Source of the DNA: Euglena gracilis
Lineage: Eukaryota; Euglenida; Euglenophyceae; Euglenales
DNA: 64,000 nt
Assembly: GCA_039621445.1 (NCBI GenBank)
Contig: CP154957.1
Span: forward strand, 4,954,504-5,018,503
Reading direction: 5' to 3'
The notes under the pieces were generated by a model that saw nothing but the letters and a program-made list of their open reading frames with translations, was not told where the DNA came from and ran no database searches. Position numbers and translations under genes: made by a program. Positions 30,828-43,100 of the stretch are shown here, one piece after another. Positions within the stretch are counted from its first letter, which is position 1, and every line of letters begins with the position of its first letter.

Positions 30828-32292
30828 GTGGTAGTTGATTATTACAACGTCCTGTTCCATCGCATTCAACTGAAATCTGCAGGCAAAATGGAGGGAAATT
30901 CCTGGCAAAAACTGATGGCGACCGTACGAGGTATAGTGGGTGCTGTAACACCCACGAACATAAAAAACACCCGGTGTTATATCTGGCGGGATTTAAACTC
31001 CCTTGGGAGGTTTTTGAATTTACGAGGGTCATATTTGAGCACAAAAACAAACCTTTTGGGAAATGTTCTCCGATACATTTTTTTACAGTCGTTGTGCTTG
31101 ATTTCCACCGTTTTTAACAAAGTCCCAGCTGCAAACCATCTTAGCAAAAAAAAAATCGTTGCTTTTGTGTTTGTTTGTTTGTTTCTGCGACCCGTTTTTG
31201 CGCTTTTGCATTGTGTTTGCAACGTGTGGTGGTGCATCAGCCCTAAAAGCAGAGGCCCGCAACCAACTGGCAGGCGAAGGTTGCATGAATGGGAAAAGAG
31301 AAGTGCACACCACCGTTGTCAACTGTCGCGCCATAAGGTAGGCCAGCCCAGCCAAAAATGGCTTATAGGTGTATGCCAAGGTGTCGGCAGGTCCCAATTC
31401 GCACTGCTTTGTCAAAAAAAGGGTGAGAAATGAGTCCAAACTTATTTTTTCTGCTTCGTACGAGGGAAAATGAGTTTCTCTGTGAAATGGTGCAGAAGAA
31501 CAGTCCACCTGATGGAGTGGAAAAGCGAAGCATGAAGATCCTGGGGATGATGTTCCGACACCCCTCTCTTTTTGGTGGTAAAAAGGCGCATTTTTCTGAA
31601 CCCCCCAAAAATTGCAAAACTTGCAAAAATGAACCCAGCACATGATATCTCTGATTTTTCCCCCAAAAAAGATCAAATGTTCCCATCGGTGCCAGACCCT
31701 TCCAGTTCAGCCCCCAAATCAGGACACCCTGGTTTCATCAAACCCTCAGACAAGGATGGAAAATTTTTCATCGAAAATAATGATCAAAATACCTCCCACC
31801 CCTGACGCGCCCCCCGCCCTCATGGGCGCCGCTGGAGGGGGGACCACTGGAGGGAGGAGTGTCCAGCCAACACATTTTTTTCAGCAAGAGACGGGGTAAA
31901 CCCAACACCAGAGAGACAGCCAGATCACTGAATCGCATAAAGCAATGATGCACATTGTCCAGATGGAATGGAGCTCCTGAACCAAAGCGGGAGGGGGTTG
32001 GAGACCCTGTTAGCCCAGGTTTGGCGGGTGTGGCAGAGGGCTTCAATTTCACGGGCATTCTTTGCTGTTTGCAACCATTGCGCAACCATGCCTTGCTTTT
32101 CAACCGCCAAAGCTGTCACAGAATGGGGGAAAAAGCAGGATTTTTCGTTGCTGTCGCAGCACTTCCCAAGTGGGTTGGGTTTATGTTTGGTCGCCTAAAC
32201 AAAGTCCTAGGGGGTGGTTTATTTCAGGGAGGGTTGTGCTTGGGGGGGGGGTTCGTGTGAATGTGAATCCCATTTTGGGGATGAACTGGTCG
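30828..32292. other. 1.46-kb segment present only in DJ-1 copy 2 (intron 2)
   Basis: Flanking sequence that is continuous in copy 1 (TATCAAATG|TTGCATGTTT at about 10680) is separated here. No terminal repeats were recognised. The segment contains overlapping open frames (for example on the plus strand from 30780 and 31442) with no family resemblance. Insertion in copy 2 or deletion in copy 1 cannot be told apart. Confidence 0.5.
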
Positions 32293-32349
32293 CATGTTTA
32301 GAATTTGAATTTTTAATGTGCCGCTGTCCGCGTGCGTTTTTTTTTTGTC

Positions 32350-32670
32350 AGGGCGGCCTTTTTTCTTTGAGCACCACACCTTGAGGACCGCTCTTAGGCA
32401 TAAGGGACGGCCGATCCACGCACCGAACTGGGTCTAAAATAAAACGTTGAAATGCATTTCTTTACATTTTTGGTTGGATGGGCGACGGTTCAAGGAAGCT
32501 AGAAATCACCCCTTTCCCCCAAATTCGACCTTTTTTTTTTTTGCCAAAATATGATTTTTCATCTTTTTCATTTTCACCTTTTCTCATCCATTTTCACCTT
32601 TTTTCCCCTGCGGATTTTGCGTTGAATGTTCTGGAATGGGATTTTTTCCTTTTTCCACAGCAAGGCCACC
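32350..32670 (+). mobile_element. Family I copy inside DJ-1 copy 2 intron 2
   Basis: CAGGGCGGCC starts it. TTGAGGACCGCTCTTAGG forms the left hairpin partner; GGGACGGCCGATCC and GGATGGGCGACGGTTCAAGG follow. The right end is degenerate near CAAGGCCACC. Homologous to 10734-11035. Confidence 0.65.
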
Positions 32671-33596
32671 TCACCTGCCAAGCAAATGGCTGCCACTGCC
32701 AGGGGGATTGGTAACGCGCACCCTAGTGAACGACGCGGCATGGATCTAGGCGTTTGGGGCCCTGGCCCAAAAGGCGGCCCTGACGATGTCGGTCTGTACC
32801 GGGTCCGGCTTGTTTCCCAGGCACAACCTGCCAGTCCGGGCGTTCTGGTCAGCTGGGCAATTCTTCAGTTTCACAAACGCTGGATTTCTGCAATGTCTGC
32901 CTTTTTTCCTTTCAAAAAGTCGTAGCAGTCATATGCCTGGAATGCTCAGTATTTTAGTTGAGTTTCCCCCCACCACCACAGGAAACGGTGAGGGTCCCAT
33001 GACCTGTCGACTGGCAGTTTGCAATGAGTACATCGTTAAAAAAGGTGAAAAAATTTGAAAAAAAATAATGAAATATGCAAATATAATAAAGTTTATTTTT
33101 CGTGCAATGCATATGTGTGTGTCTATAATTGGGTGGATGGGCGAACTCCATATATTCCAGGAACCATTTCCGCACTGTCGACCTGGTGGCCAAGGGTTTT
33201 TTGCAGTGTTATCCTCACCCTGGAGGCTGGAGGGCCTCGGGGCAATGAAAGGCTTTTGAATTCCCCCAAAGATTTGGACGGCGCTGGTCGCCAAATTCCA
33301 CCGTTGCAACCGTTTTCCGTTCAACTGTTTTCCTGTTGCTTTGCTTTTGGTGGGAGGAAAGGCCCAAGGATGAAGGAAGCCTCGATGACCTGCTCCTCTC
33401 ATCCGACCATCCCATGTCGAACGACTGCCCCGGTCGCTGACCGGATCGCACAACAAGGCCGGGTACGCCTGCGGGGGATCTGCACGCGTGTTCCGTAGCC
33501 ACTTCCCAAACCGCGGGGTGGCAAGGGCACCGGGGCAAGGGTCAGACGTGCCCCATACCGCAGTTTTGCCTGCTTTTGGCTGCCGCAGGTCGACTG

Positions 33597-34529
33597 GACC
33601 AGGACGGTCCTCAGGGGGCAGGTTTCTCCCCCCCCGCCGCCGTTGGCCACCCTTTGGCCCAGTGGTGGTCCTCAATGCTCGAGAAACCCATTTTTTTCAG
33701 TTCTTGGCGGATGGGCGACGGTCCAAGGATACCGGAAAGCACTTTCCCCCCCTGTCGAACAGGGGGTTTGTTGTTTTCGGAAACGGTCCAATTTTTCGGC
33801 CATTTATCTTGTGGATCTTGCCGAACTATTTTTTATATTTTTCCCGGCCATATATATGCATATATACATATGTGTGTGGGTAAATATATATGCGCATGTT
33901 TATAATACATTTTTTATTTTTGTATTTCTGTATATATACATCTTTATAGATGTATATTCATACATGTCTATATACGTCTATATATTGCATTTATATAAAT
34001 CTATAAAAATGCATGTATCTCTCACTCTCTCTCTCTCTCTCTCTGGCAACCTTTTACTTGGCCCCCCGGCGGGTGCCAAGTCGAAGCTCCTCAGGGCCAA
34101 ACAGGGTCAAACATTTTTTACGTTATTGATGAGTTGGGTTAGGGTTTGGAGTTTGGCCTAACTTGCACACCCAACACCCGTCGCGGTGGCCCCCTTACAA
34201 CAAGCCGCTTCGGCGGTGCCCCCCCCCCCTCCAAGGGTCTTCGGATCCCGGCCGCTTCGGCGGTGCCCCCCCTCCAAGGGTCTTCGGACCCAAGCCGCCA
34301 AGGGTCTACGGACCCAACCCGCATTCGCGGACCCACCTTCACAAGGCAGGCCTAACTCGTAACCCTAACCCTATTCCATCAACAACGCAAAAAAGTTTGA
34401 CCCCCCCTCAGGAGCTTCTACTTGGCCCCAAGTCAAAGGTTGCTGCCATGTATCTGTACAATCATATTTAAATAAATTTGAACATTGAATGTTCTTTGCC
34501 ATTATTTCTGTAAGGACCGCCCTGGGCTG
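33597..34529 (+). mobile_element. DJ-1 copy 2 intron 3b: family I element enlarged by a nested insertion
   Basis: Starts GACCAGGACGGTCCTCAGG and ends GGACCGCCCTGGGCTG, with CAG +4 and CTG -8 as in copy 1. Flanking GACTGGAC / GGCTGGAC is again 7 of 8. Contains GGATGGGCGACGGTCCAAGG and AT microsatellites. A 426-bp inverted-repeat element (34021-34446) sits inside, making it 933 bp against 532 bp in copy 1. Confidence 0.85.
34021..34446. mobile_element. Inverted-repeat element with ~100-bp arms and 9-bp target-site duplication
   Basis: CATGTATCT flanks it (34012-34020, 34447-34455). Arms share GGCAACCTTTTACTTGG / CAAGTCAAAGGTTGCTGCC, GAAGCTCCTCAGGG / CCCCTCAGGAGCTTC, and TTGGGTTAGGG / CCCTAACCCTA as inverse pairs. 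The centre holds two to three tandem units of CCGCTTCGGCGGTGCCCCC with CCAAGGGTCTTCGGA. A CT microsatellite lies at the left end. No ORF. Confidence 0.75.
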
Positions 34530-34704
34530 GACGGCAAGGCGGCCACCACCAACAAACATGCGTTCGAGTGGGTGCGGGCCCAGGGGCCACGGGTGGACTG
34601 GCAGGCGAAGGCGCGGTGGGTCGACGCCGGCGACGTCGTCACCTCCGCCGGGGTGTCGGCCGACCAGGGGGAACGCCCTCCCTGAGACCCGATGGGGGGA
34701 AGGT

Positions 34705-35092
34705 AACCCCCCATTTAAGTGTGCAGCGCCCAATAAGTCACACCCCCGAGGACCCGAAAGTGAAGTCCAAAAAAGTGCGCCCCAAATAAGACAACTTTCA
34801 ATGAAATGCTTTGAGGTATTTCTCACACAAATGTCACACCCCCGAGGGTCCAAAACCACGGTCCGATAACATAAATCCCCCCAAATATAAGAAACCCCTC
34901 GCTATAAGAAACGCCGCGGTCACATGTAATTAATTACATGAAGGAACCGAAGGAAGGAAAAGTTCCATTTACAAGAAACCCTTCGACACCCAAATAAAAA
35001 AGCCCCCAAATATAAGAAACCATTTGGGCCGATCGGCCGACACCCAAATATAAGAAACGGGTGTCTTATATTTGGGGGGGGGTTTACACACC
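34705..35092. repeat. Word-repeat element interrupted by a second word-repeat element
   Basis: 34705 onward matches 12238-12455 of copy 1 (AACCCCCCATTTAAGTG start). Its right end is interrupted at 34876-35085 by another element capped CCCCCCAAATATAAGAAAC / CTTATATTTGGGGGGGG, with the word AAATATAAGAAAC about five times. Copy 1 supplies the uninterrupted state. Confidence 0.65.
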
Positions 35093-36404
35093 CCATGCAC
35101 AAATAGCCGGAGATTATCGCACCAAACCTCCACACAAAAGCAGATCATTTTGTGTGTCCCCAATGCGTATTCCTCCATGCAACTTTCTTTCAAAATAAAC
35201 ACAAATGTGGCTGGGAATGCATTAAAATGCCAGTTTGTATTTCAATTGAAACAAGTGTTTGGACAAGGAGCCACTCAAAAGTCCGGTGCAGTACAATTTA
35301 CATAACCCCAAAATACACCCTCACGTTGTGTACAGTGTTGGGTAACAGAGAGCCGATGAAAATGGTTCAATTATTGGGCACCCCCTTTGGTTGTTTGGTA
35401 AGAGGGTATTGGTCCATCAAAATTATCCCAAAATCCTGGTCAGCCACACACATTTGGCAGCAAGTTCTGTGGAAATTTAGTCAAAACGTATTCCATACAT
35501 TTTTCTTTGTCACCGGTTAGGAGAACAACAAGTCTGGAGGCGAGGATTCCGTCAGAGCGGATTGGCGAATAACTGGGCACACCACCAAGCCAGCTGACCA
35601 AAAAAAAGACCTCCACTCATTATAAGTGTCACCGCAACCACTACACCAACATACAGTTTGAACGAAAATGCGCCATTGTCAGTTGTGAGCCTGGGGGAGA
35701 CGCAAACCCGCAAAACTGTTTCTTGTGTTCCAATTCATCTGATATTATGACACAGCAACTGCAGAACACCAAGCCAAAGGGCGCGACGCCACATGTCTCT
35801 CCAAACAAGGCATTCTGCGTCATCCCCAACAAAAATACCCGTCGTAAAATCGCCGATCCCGCTCAATCCCTGTCCATGGTATAGACATGGCCTTGTATGT
35901 GGTGCGCAGGTTTTACGGTTCGGACCCTGCTGCCATTGGTGTTGGCAATCTCGTGGAAAATGTTTTCCTCTGTCGATGCGTTGGAGGGGGCGATTGTTGT
36001 CTTTCTCTGTAAATAATGTCTTCCATTCATGGTCAGATCTCACTGATTACAGACAAGCCTGATAGCCTGATTGCTATGGCAGCTGTGTCTTCGTTGAAAA
36101 AAACTGTCTTTGCACCAGGAAACTTGCAGACCGGTCTGGCCACCCACCAACTCCTTGGCAGCAGTGCGCTGACGTGGCAAGCAACGTCGCGGAGCAGCTG
36201 GAATATGACGCCCACGAGGACGCAGCATGGAACCAGGCCTTTGATTACCCTGGACTCCGTGTTTGTCAATACGCCCTCGTTTCCTCGTACGTGGACAGGA
36301 CCGTGCTCACGTGCCTGCCCCCCCTCCCCGACAAGTCAACCGCCATATGTGTACATGTTTTGAGTTAAATTCAGCCATTCTCATTGGTGTCCATAAGGAC
36401 GGGA

Positions 36405-36690
36405 TGGTTTTTTTCCCCGAAGGACTGCCCCTTAAGGGCCGCCCTTGGGCCTGAGGGACGGCTAACAGCCGATCAGGGATCGAACGGGGTCAAGAATAAA
36501 AAAAAAAAGGTCGAAAAAACGATTTTTTTGACATTTTGGGTGGATGGGCGATGGTCCAAGGATGCCAGAAATCACTTCTTTTCCTGAAAGCGGCCCATTT
36601 TTGCCAAAAGATGGCCATTCTTTTGTCCGTTTTTCCTATAATTTTTCATCGACTATGCTGGGACGGGAAGCTTTTTTCCGTCAAAGACCG
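36405..36690 (+). mobile_element. Family I copy downstream of DJ-1 copy 2
   Basis: GAAGGACTGCCCCTTAAGGGCCGCCC hairpin, CCGATCAGGGATCGAACGG, GGATGGGCGATGGTCCAAGG, TGCCAGAAATCAC and GACTATGCTGGGACGGG are family landmarks. The nested copy found in the homologous element of copy 1 (14143-14456) is absent here. Confidence 0.65.
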
Positions 36691-36864
36691 CTCTGCTGGC
36701 ATGTTATCGGCTTGAGATATCGAAGTAAATCATGAAGATTGATGAGGTAAATCACCATGAAGTGTTTGTGGGTGGGTGTAGGAATTAATCGCAATGGTTC
36801 CATTCCTCGTTCAGTCATTGTCCCCCAATTGCCAATCTGTCACGATGACACAGCTGTTGCGTTG

Positions 36865-36942
36865 GATTCCTGAGGGCAGGGGTTTCGAGGCCTGGCTGTG
36901 ACCCCTTTGCGGACAAGTACCCCTGGACCGCCCCAGAATCAC
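36865..36942 (+). CDS. Conserved exon, unidentified gene (copy 2)
   Basis: GVSRPGCDPFADKYPWTAPES, ending CC|GTGACA. Partner of 14695-14773 with only synonymous change in the core. Confidence 0.45.
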
Positions 36943-37967
36943 CGTGACACGTTTGGGACTGGATTTCTCGGGCACATTCTGCATTTCTCGTGCATATCTT
37001 TGTTGCATTCTGGGCCGTCATTTTTGCAAGGCCCATGGGCACACCTTGTGTGCCGCACAGAGTGCACTCCGATTTGGAGATTTGGAGGCCGTGGGGCTAT
37101 CCCAGCATTGCATTCCAATCTCTTGAGTGGCACCACACTTCCTGTGGTTAACCCGGGGGTACCACAAGGCCAGTGAAGCCCTGTGTTGAGCCCTGTGGCA
37201 GGTTGGCCACATCACCACTCGAATGTCTGACTCTGTGACACTCACGCAGAAGTAAAAGCAGTGCTCCTTTGCATAATTCCGCTTTGACCCACTTTGAACC
37301 AACTGATTGCCTCCTGCTGACTGCCTCCTATACCAATTTGTTTGGAACCCCATTCCCATGAATATCCATGTTCCCCAGGTGTGTTCCTTTGTGGAATTCC
37401 TCCAAGGAACAAGGCAAATGGTGCATTTGAGCAACTGCCCGAGTGCTCCGAAATAATTTCATTTTCTGCAGCCTCACAGTGGGTACAAAGTCTTTGCATA
37501 GGATTTTATTACCTGAAACATAAAACAAATGGCAATTCAAGGCTTTGGCCTGGGAAATTTAGTTGAAAGGTGCCCTTCACCACTGGTGTAGGTTTGTGTA
37601 CTGCAAATGGGTGTATTTACTTGTAGGAAGTGCAGAGATTTTGCCCGTTAGGGGGTCTAGGAGCAGGTGTCCAAACAGCACGCATACCCTAGCATGAGAA
37701 TTTTCTAACGGCTGCCTCTTGAACTTGGGACGTTGCTGGAATGATTTTGGAACCGGCGAGACCGAGCCCTATGCGACACTATGCACGTTGATTTCACAAA
37801 AAATTGTCAGTTCTTTTCCGCAGTCGCGCAAAGGAACGCGTGGGCAGTTGTGCACAATGACCACTTGCTCAACAGCGGGGACGTCCCATCTGCTCAACTG
37901 CCGGAACGGACGGTTCCAGTAATTTCTGGAAGTCCGTCTTTTGCGCAGTTATGCAAACCACTTGTGC

Positions 37968-38040
37968 AACTGCGAAAGTGGTTCATTGAGATGGAGGATT
38001 TGCTGGAATCGTGTGAATGCTTCGACACGCTAAATTATTG
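37968..38040 (+). CDS. Conserved terminal exon, unidentified gene (copy 2)
   Basis: RKWFIEMEDLLESCECF, then a stop at TGA just before a family of A-rich bases. Partner of the 3' part of 15052-15228. The upstream half of the copy-1 exon is not found here because the inverted block 37200-37960 intervenes. Confidence 0.4.
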
Positions 38041-38608
38041 AAAAATGAAAATACGGCAAAAGACCCACCTTCTTGGCCCAAATTGTTGCTTTTTAGTACC
38101 CCCCCAGAAATCTGGAGGCGCTTCAGGCCATTCAACCCCTCTAATGCAGTCGTCATTCAAATCTTTCTCATCCCAGCCCCCCTCATGGACATGGGACAGT
38201 TGGGTTGATTAAGCTGCCACTTTGGTTTGGTGGCACCAGGACCCTGCACAAGTCGCCTCCATGATTGAGCATTGCTTTGCTGTCTTTTTTGTTTGTGGAC
38301 CCACTTTGGTCGTCAGATGGGCCTATGCAGCCTGAGCTGGGTGACCTGCATGGGACTCAATCCTGTTGGGATCTGAAGTCTCACAAAGGGTTTGGGGGAA
38401 TGTGGATCCGAGGCAGCCAGGAATGAGCATTTTTTTTCAAACCGTCAGTTTCTCTTCATTGAAATATTTCTCATGTCCTCGACGGAAGCACGGAACAGAG
38501 ACAACGACGCTTTTGTGACTCTCTTTGCGGACCACTGTGGCCAGGGAGTTACTCAGCAATCGCTCAACCAAGCGTTCAAGCACCAACCTCTCAGATCTCT
38601 CAGATTGC

Positions 38609-38920
38609 CTTCCGTCTCTCCCTGCAGCCCAAAGCATGTCTTGTGCTCACCCCCCGTAGCGGAGTCCTGCCTGGGATGGACCCCATGCGGACACCGCCGT
38701 CTGGCAGCTTCGGCTTTGGGAGTGCCCCCGCCACCCCCCCGTATACCCCCGGCGGCTATCCCCCGGTGCCGGTGACCGTTCCCCCGGTGGTGGAGGTCGT
38801 GGACCCTGTGGCGGAGTTCATGCGGGGCAACATTCACCCACCTGTTCTTCCACTTCGGGCAGAGGATGTGCCTGCGGTGTGCCTTTGGTGACCAGTGCTT
38901 CTCGACGCTCATGGGGAATC
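38609..38920 (+). CDS. Conserved exon, proline/glycine-rich then Cys-containing, copy 2
   Basis: After CTCCCTGCAG the frame reads GMDPMRTPPSGSFGFGSA, TPGGYPPVPVTVPPVVEVV and DPVAEFMRGNIHPP. A shifted frame then gives HFGQRMCLRCAFGDQCFS. The full-length version of 20201-20430. A switch of frame within highly conserved sequence suggests a small nonconventional intron, not resolved. Family unknown. Confidence 0.5.
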
Positions 38921-40172
38921 ACGTGAGAATGCTGGGTTTTTTCTTCTGACTACGGATTGTCATGTAACAACTTCCCACGGGCTTTTTTGCTTCCTGTTGT
39001 TTCTTTTGCCCTTTGGGCAGTGTTCGTTTTCCCTTTTGTGAGGTGTTTTTTGTTTGTTGTTTGCTTGTTTATTTTGCCTTGCTTCTTTTGCTGTAGTCAA
39101 ATTTTGGTACATCCAGCCAGCTCTGACACAAGGTCTGCCAGTTTCTTCCCCGTTGGCGAGCTTTGCATTCCTTTCCCACTGTGGATCGCGTCATGCCATT
39201 GGCGTTTCGACTGCATTTGGTGAATAGGGAGGGGCATTCCTCCCTTGTATTTGCTCAGCCAGTGGTTGAGGGTCAGTGTACGATTTTTTTTTGCCGTGTC
39301 AGAGGCAAACATTCATTCAACTGGGGTGGGTGACTGTTTTTTTTTTCAGAGTTCCGAACATAAATTCCCTTGACATTGGTGTGACCCATCCCCCAAAACA
39401 CCCACCTGGGGGTGTTTTTGTCTGTGAGTGGGTTTGTTGAGGCCAGAGCGTTGCTGGGGAGCGGTTCGGCACTTTGCGCCGAAAATTTTCGATCCAGCCC
39501 GAAAAAAAAGAGGAAGTACGAAAGCTTTATTTCCCCGCGACCCCGAGGGGATCCGCAGCCCAGCTGGGGGATGCTGGATGGGAAAAAAGGTGCTGGACCC
39601 CCCCTCCAGAGGGAGGTCGTGTGGGGTCTGGCTTAAGAAATTCCTGCTGCTCATGCACAACCCTTCCCCTTGGGTCGACCCAAACCACCCACCCACCCAC
39701 CCAAAATCCACCCAAAACCCACCCAAAATTGCCCAACCATTGAAATCATTAAAAAAATTTCAATGTTTTTTTCAAATTTTTGAAAATGTAGGTGTAAATA
39801 TAGATGCAAAATGGAAATGTAGATGCTGATGTAAAAAATTTTCCGGCCTGGCCCAAGATCATGAACCACCGGCAGTGGAACCAACCAGGGCGTCAGTCCC
39901 CCTGGGTCCAGTTCAGAGACTGGAAACTTTTGGCTTGGCCGCTTTTTTGGCCACTTTTGGCTATTTTCAGCCAACTTATAAGCAATATTTGGCTGCCTGC
40001 TGCAAGCTTGCACAATGGTTGCCTTGTGATTCAGGGCATTGGTTTAATATATATAAAAAACCCGGAGGTGATTGGGTGTTTTTTGTAAAAGTCGGCTTTA
40101 AAACGGTGCATCGTCGGAGGTGAACAAAGTCGCGGTATTTTGTGAGGGAACCCATGTTCATAAATTCCCCAG

Positions 40173-43100
40173 AAGCACCTTCTGGGGTATTGGCACGCTT
40201 CCCAGTCGTTCGATGGACTGCGGCAACTTGCGGGCAGCTGGTGCTGGCGGGAGGTGGTGCGGCCAGGGAGCCCCACAGAAGCCCCAAATGGGCCAAGTCA
40301 ACCCCCCCAAAATAAGAGCCCTCCAAAAATAAGACCCCCCTGAGCCGATTGAGCAAAACTCCAAAAACAAGACCCCCCAACAATTCGGGGACGGGTGGGG
40401 TTATTTGGGGCGGTCTTGTTGTTTTTTGGGGGTGCTGCCGTCCGGCGCCGGGGACGGTGAAAATTTTCACGGAAAAAGATTTTAGACGTGTGAAAAACAT
40501 GGTAATTGTCAATTTATGTCAACCTAGATATGGCTCGAAGCAGTGATGGAAGGTATTTACTGTTTTAATGTTTTTGGGAATCTGAAAAAAAATGAGGGTT
40601 TTTTCAGCCGGGTTGGTCCAAAATCACACCCCCCTGGAGATGTAGGTTTCCAGCAAAGGACCCAAAACAAGATCTGGTCTTTTTGGGGGGGTTGAGGGAC
40701 AGATCAGACCAGCGGTGATATGAGGGAACCAGGTGCAGGTCTGGCCAATCGGGGACTTATTTGGCTGTCAGTGATGTGTGGGGTCGGCGTGGTCACCGTC
40801 GGTGACCATGGTCACCGGCTTTTCCAGTTTTCGGGTTGGGGTTTGGGGGTTTTGGGGGAACGATTGGGAGTCCCTGGTTGGTTGCGAAGGGATGAGGGTC
40901 CCCTGTCAGCCGGCTGTGTGAACACTGCATCCTCAACACCCCGAACCTGCCCCACCAGCGAATCCAGTGGCGGTACGCCCAGGCATTTGCACTCGCCCGC
41001 ATGAACCTCCCGAACGACGCCGCAGGTGTCCAGGCGTGAATGGTGTTGGCATCTGTGGTGGCTGTCTGTGTAGCGTGTGTGAGTGCCCTCCGCCGGCACT
41101 GTTCAACAACAACACAACAACAACACAACAACGCCAGCACTGTTCTGTTGCAGACGTGTTGGAGAGGCACGTTCTTCGGTTCACCCCTGAGCAGAACCGG
41201 TACGAGACGTACGCCAATCTCTACCCAAACAAGAAGGTATTCCCATCCTCCTCTTCTTCAGCATTCACAAGGTGTCCATATTCCATTTTCGAACATCATT
41301 TTGCTTTTCGGCAGCAAGGCACCCTAACCAGCCTTTTTTTGAATTCCAAACCCACCCCATTAAACTGAGCCATCCCCGAAGAGTGAAACTAGTAATAATG
41401 ATGACGATAAAAATATAACAACGATAATAATAATAATAATAAGAATAATAAGGATAATAACAATAATTTAATAATAATAACAAGTGTGCCACAGGGCAGT
41501 GGGTATTTCTGTTAAAACAGAAACGAAGGGGTACGCTTATTATTTCTATTCGAGGGGTGGAGTCCAGGAGACGCAGTCCCCCATGGTTGGTTTGAGCATC
41601 CAGGGTGAGGGTTAGGGTTGGGGTTGGGGTTAGGACGGCGGCCCGGCGGCCCGGCCTGGCCCAGCCTGGCCCTGCCCGGCCTGGCCCGGCCGGCGGCCCA
41701 GCGGCCTGGCCCAGCCCGTCCCAGCACGGCCCGGCTAAGTTCTGTGGGAACCCCCTTTTGGGGGCCCCGTACGTGCCCAAAAACGGTGGGGGCTGGGGGC
41801 ATGTGGGGTGTATACAAGCCATTTGGGGGTCCCGCATCGTTGGTTTGGGTCCCCCCATCGGTTTCGGGCAATTTTTTTTGGAAAAATCGATTTTTTGACA
41901 CCCGGAAGGTTGTACACAGGCTGCCAGGCCCCCGAAAATGCACAAGTTCTCAAATTCGGGGTCCAACCCCCAGTTGCACCCACCTACGTGTTCAGTCGCG
42001 ACCCGGGACCCATGCCATCCAACAGAGGGACCCCCTGTCCTGCGGAGAGTTTCACTTCAGATCGGGTCGACCGACTGTCCAATCCCGGGAAAAATTCTTT
42101 ATTATTATTTGTTTTTGGTAGCAGTGGTGGCAGTAGTAGTATTTAGGAGTCCCCTATTTTTGGCCCGTGGCGGCTCCCACTGGGACGGTCGGACCGAACC
42201 TCCGATACCCCCCCCCCGCTTGGGGTTTGGCCACTCTCAATAAACTGCTGAATTTGTCCCCAACAATTGCCCTCGAGCGGGGTGCGAACCCAGTGTACAG
42301 GTTTCCGCAAGGTAGTTTTGGAAGTCGGGAATTTCAGGTCACAAAGGTTGAAGGTCTGTTTGCTTTCCCGTAAATGGGGCTTCCTTCCAATTCCTGGTGG
42401 TTCGCCTCATTTTTTTCTGCCGATTTATTCTCTGCATACTTTCTCCAGGGAACGATGGTCAACTTTGCTCTCCGCTTCCTTTATGCACGGCTTCCGCTGC
42501 TGAAGCAAGAAACCCAGCCGAGAACAGTTTCGGTTCATTTCCTGTCCGGAAATAAAACGGCGGGAAACAGAAATGATGGGAAGCCACCCAGTTTTTGGCA
42601 TCATTTGTTCCCGTCATTGTTTAACCCTGTACTGGGGGAGCCATTTCAGGGGTGGGCAAGTTTCACATGCAACATGGGGTTATGACGTGTTGTCAATGTT
42701 TGGCGTCTGTTTTGAGTTGAATTTTATGAAACCGAAGTTTTCCCCTCCTTTGCATACTGTAATTGTGTTATATTACATGTGTGTTGTGTGATTATTGGGC
42801 CGTTGATTCATTCACATTGTCTGCTGATTATTTGCATTACTATTGCCTCCAAGCTGTGGTTCTGGGAAGCCTTTCGTTCACCCGTCAAAAATTGAATGGA
42901 CTGCCCCGTGGGGTTGGACCGAGGGCTGAAAAAGCCCCGCTGACAGCCCAGTCAGTGGGTGCATGGGTCCCCAAAAAGCCCTGGCCCACCCAGCAAACTG
43001 GCCACGCTCGAAACAAGCGCAGACCCGGCTGTACGAGTTGCTACACCACTGTCGCCAGCAAGGGCTGGAGGGGTCTGCGGAGGGCCAGCCACGGAGCACC

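Larger units (their letters stand above)
29737..36368 (+). pseudogene. DJ-1/PfpI-family gene, copy 2, premature stop in exon 3
   Basis: Exons: 29737-29838, 30454-30618, 32698-32814, 33578-33596, 34530-34661, 35878-35940, 36162-36368. Every boundary and phase matches copy 1, including the 19-nt microexon, and SVCTGSG keeps the Cys. But exon 3 has TAG at 32747-32749 (W-I-stop, where copy 1 has W-I-S-S). The last exon is 63 nt longer than in copy 1, in frame (extra segment beginning DYPGLRVCQYALVSSY). All other exons are open and changes are largely conservative. Decay is therefore recent, or the stop is read through or spliced around. Introns 1-4 all have CAG at +4 and CTG at -8. Confidence 0.8.
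27580..39290 (+). repeat. Segmental duplication, copy 2
   Basis: Counterpart of 8370-20960. Copy-2-specific insertions: 28738-29437, 30828-32292, 34021-34446 and 34876-35085. An internal block (37200-37960) is inverted relative to copy 1. Confidence 0.85.

Noticed and set aside
30780-31433. 217-codon ORF in the copy-2-specific segment
   Set aside because: No family resemblance, no bias, and other frames are also open; listed only as part of the insertion.
42255-42320. tRNA-like GCGAACC string
   Set aside because: Reverse complement has a TTCGC loop but no acceptor, anticodon or D-arm pairing could be drawn.
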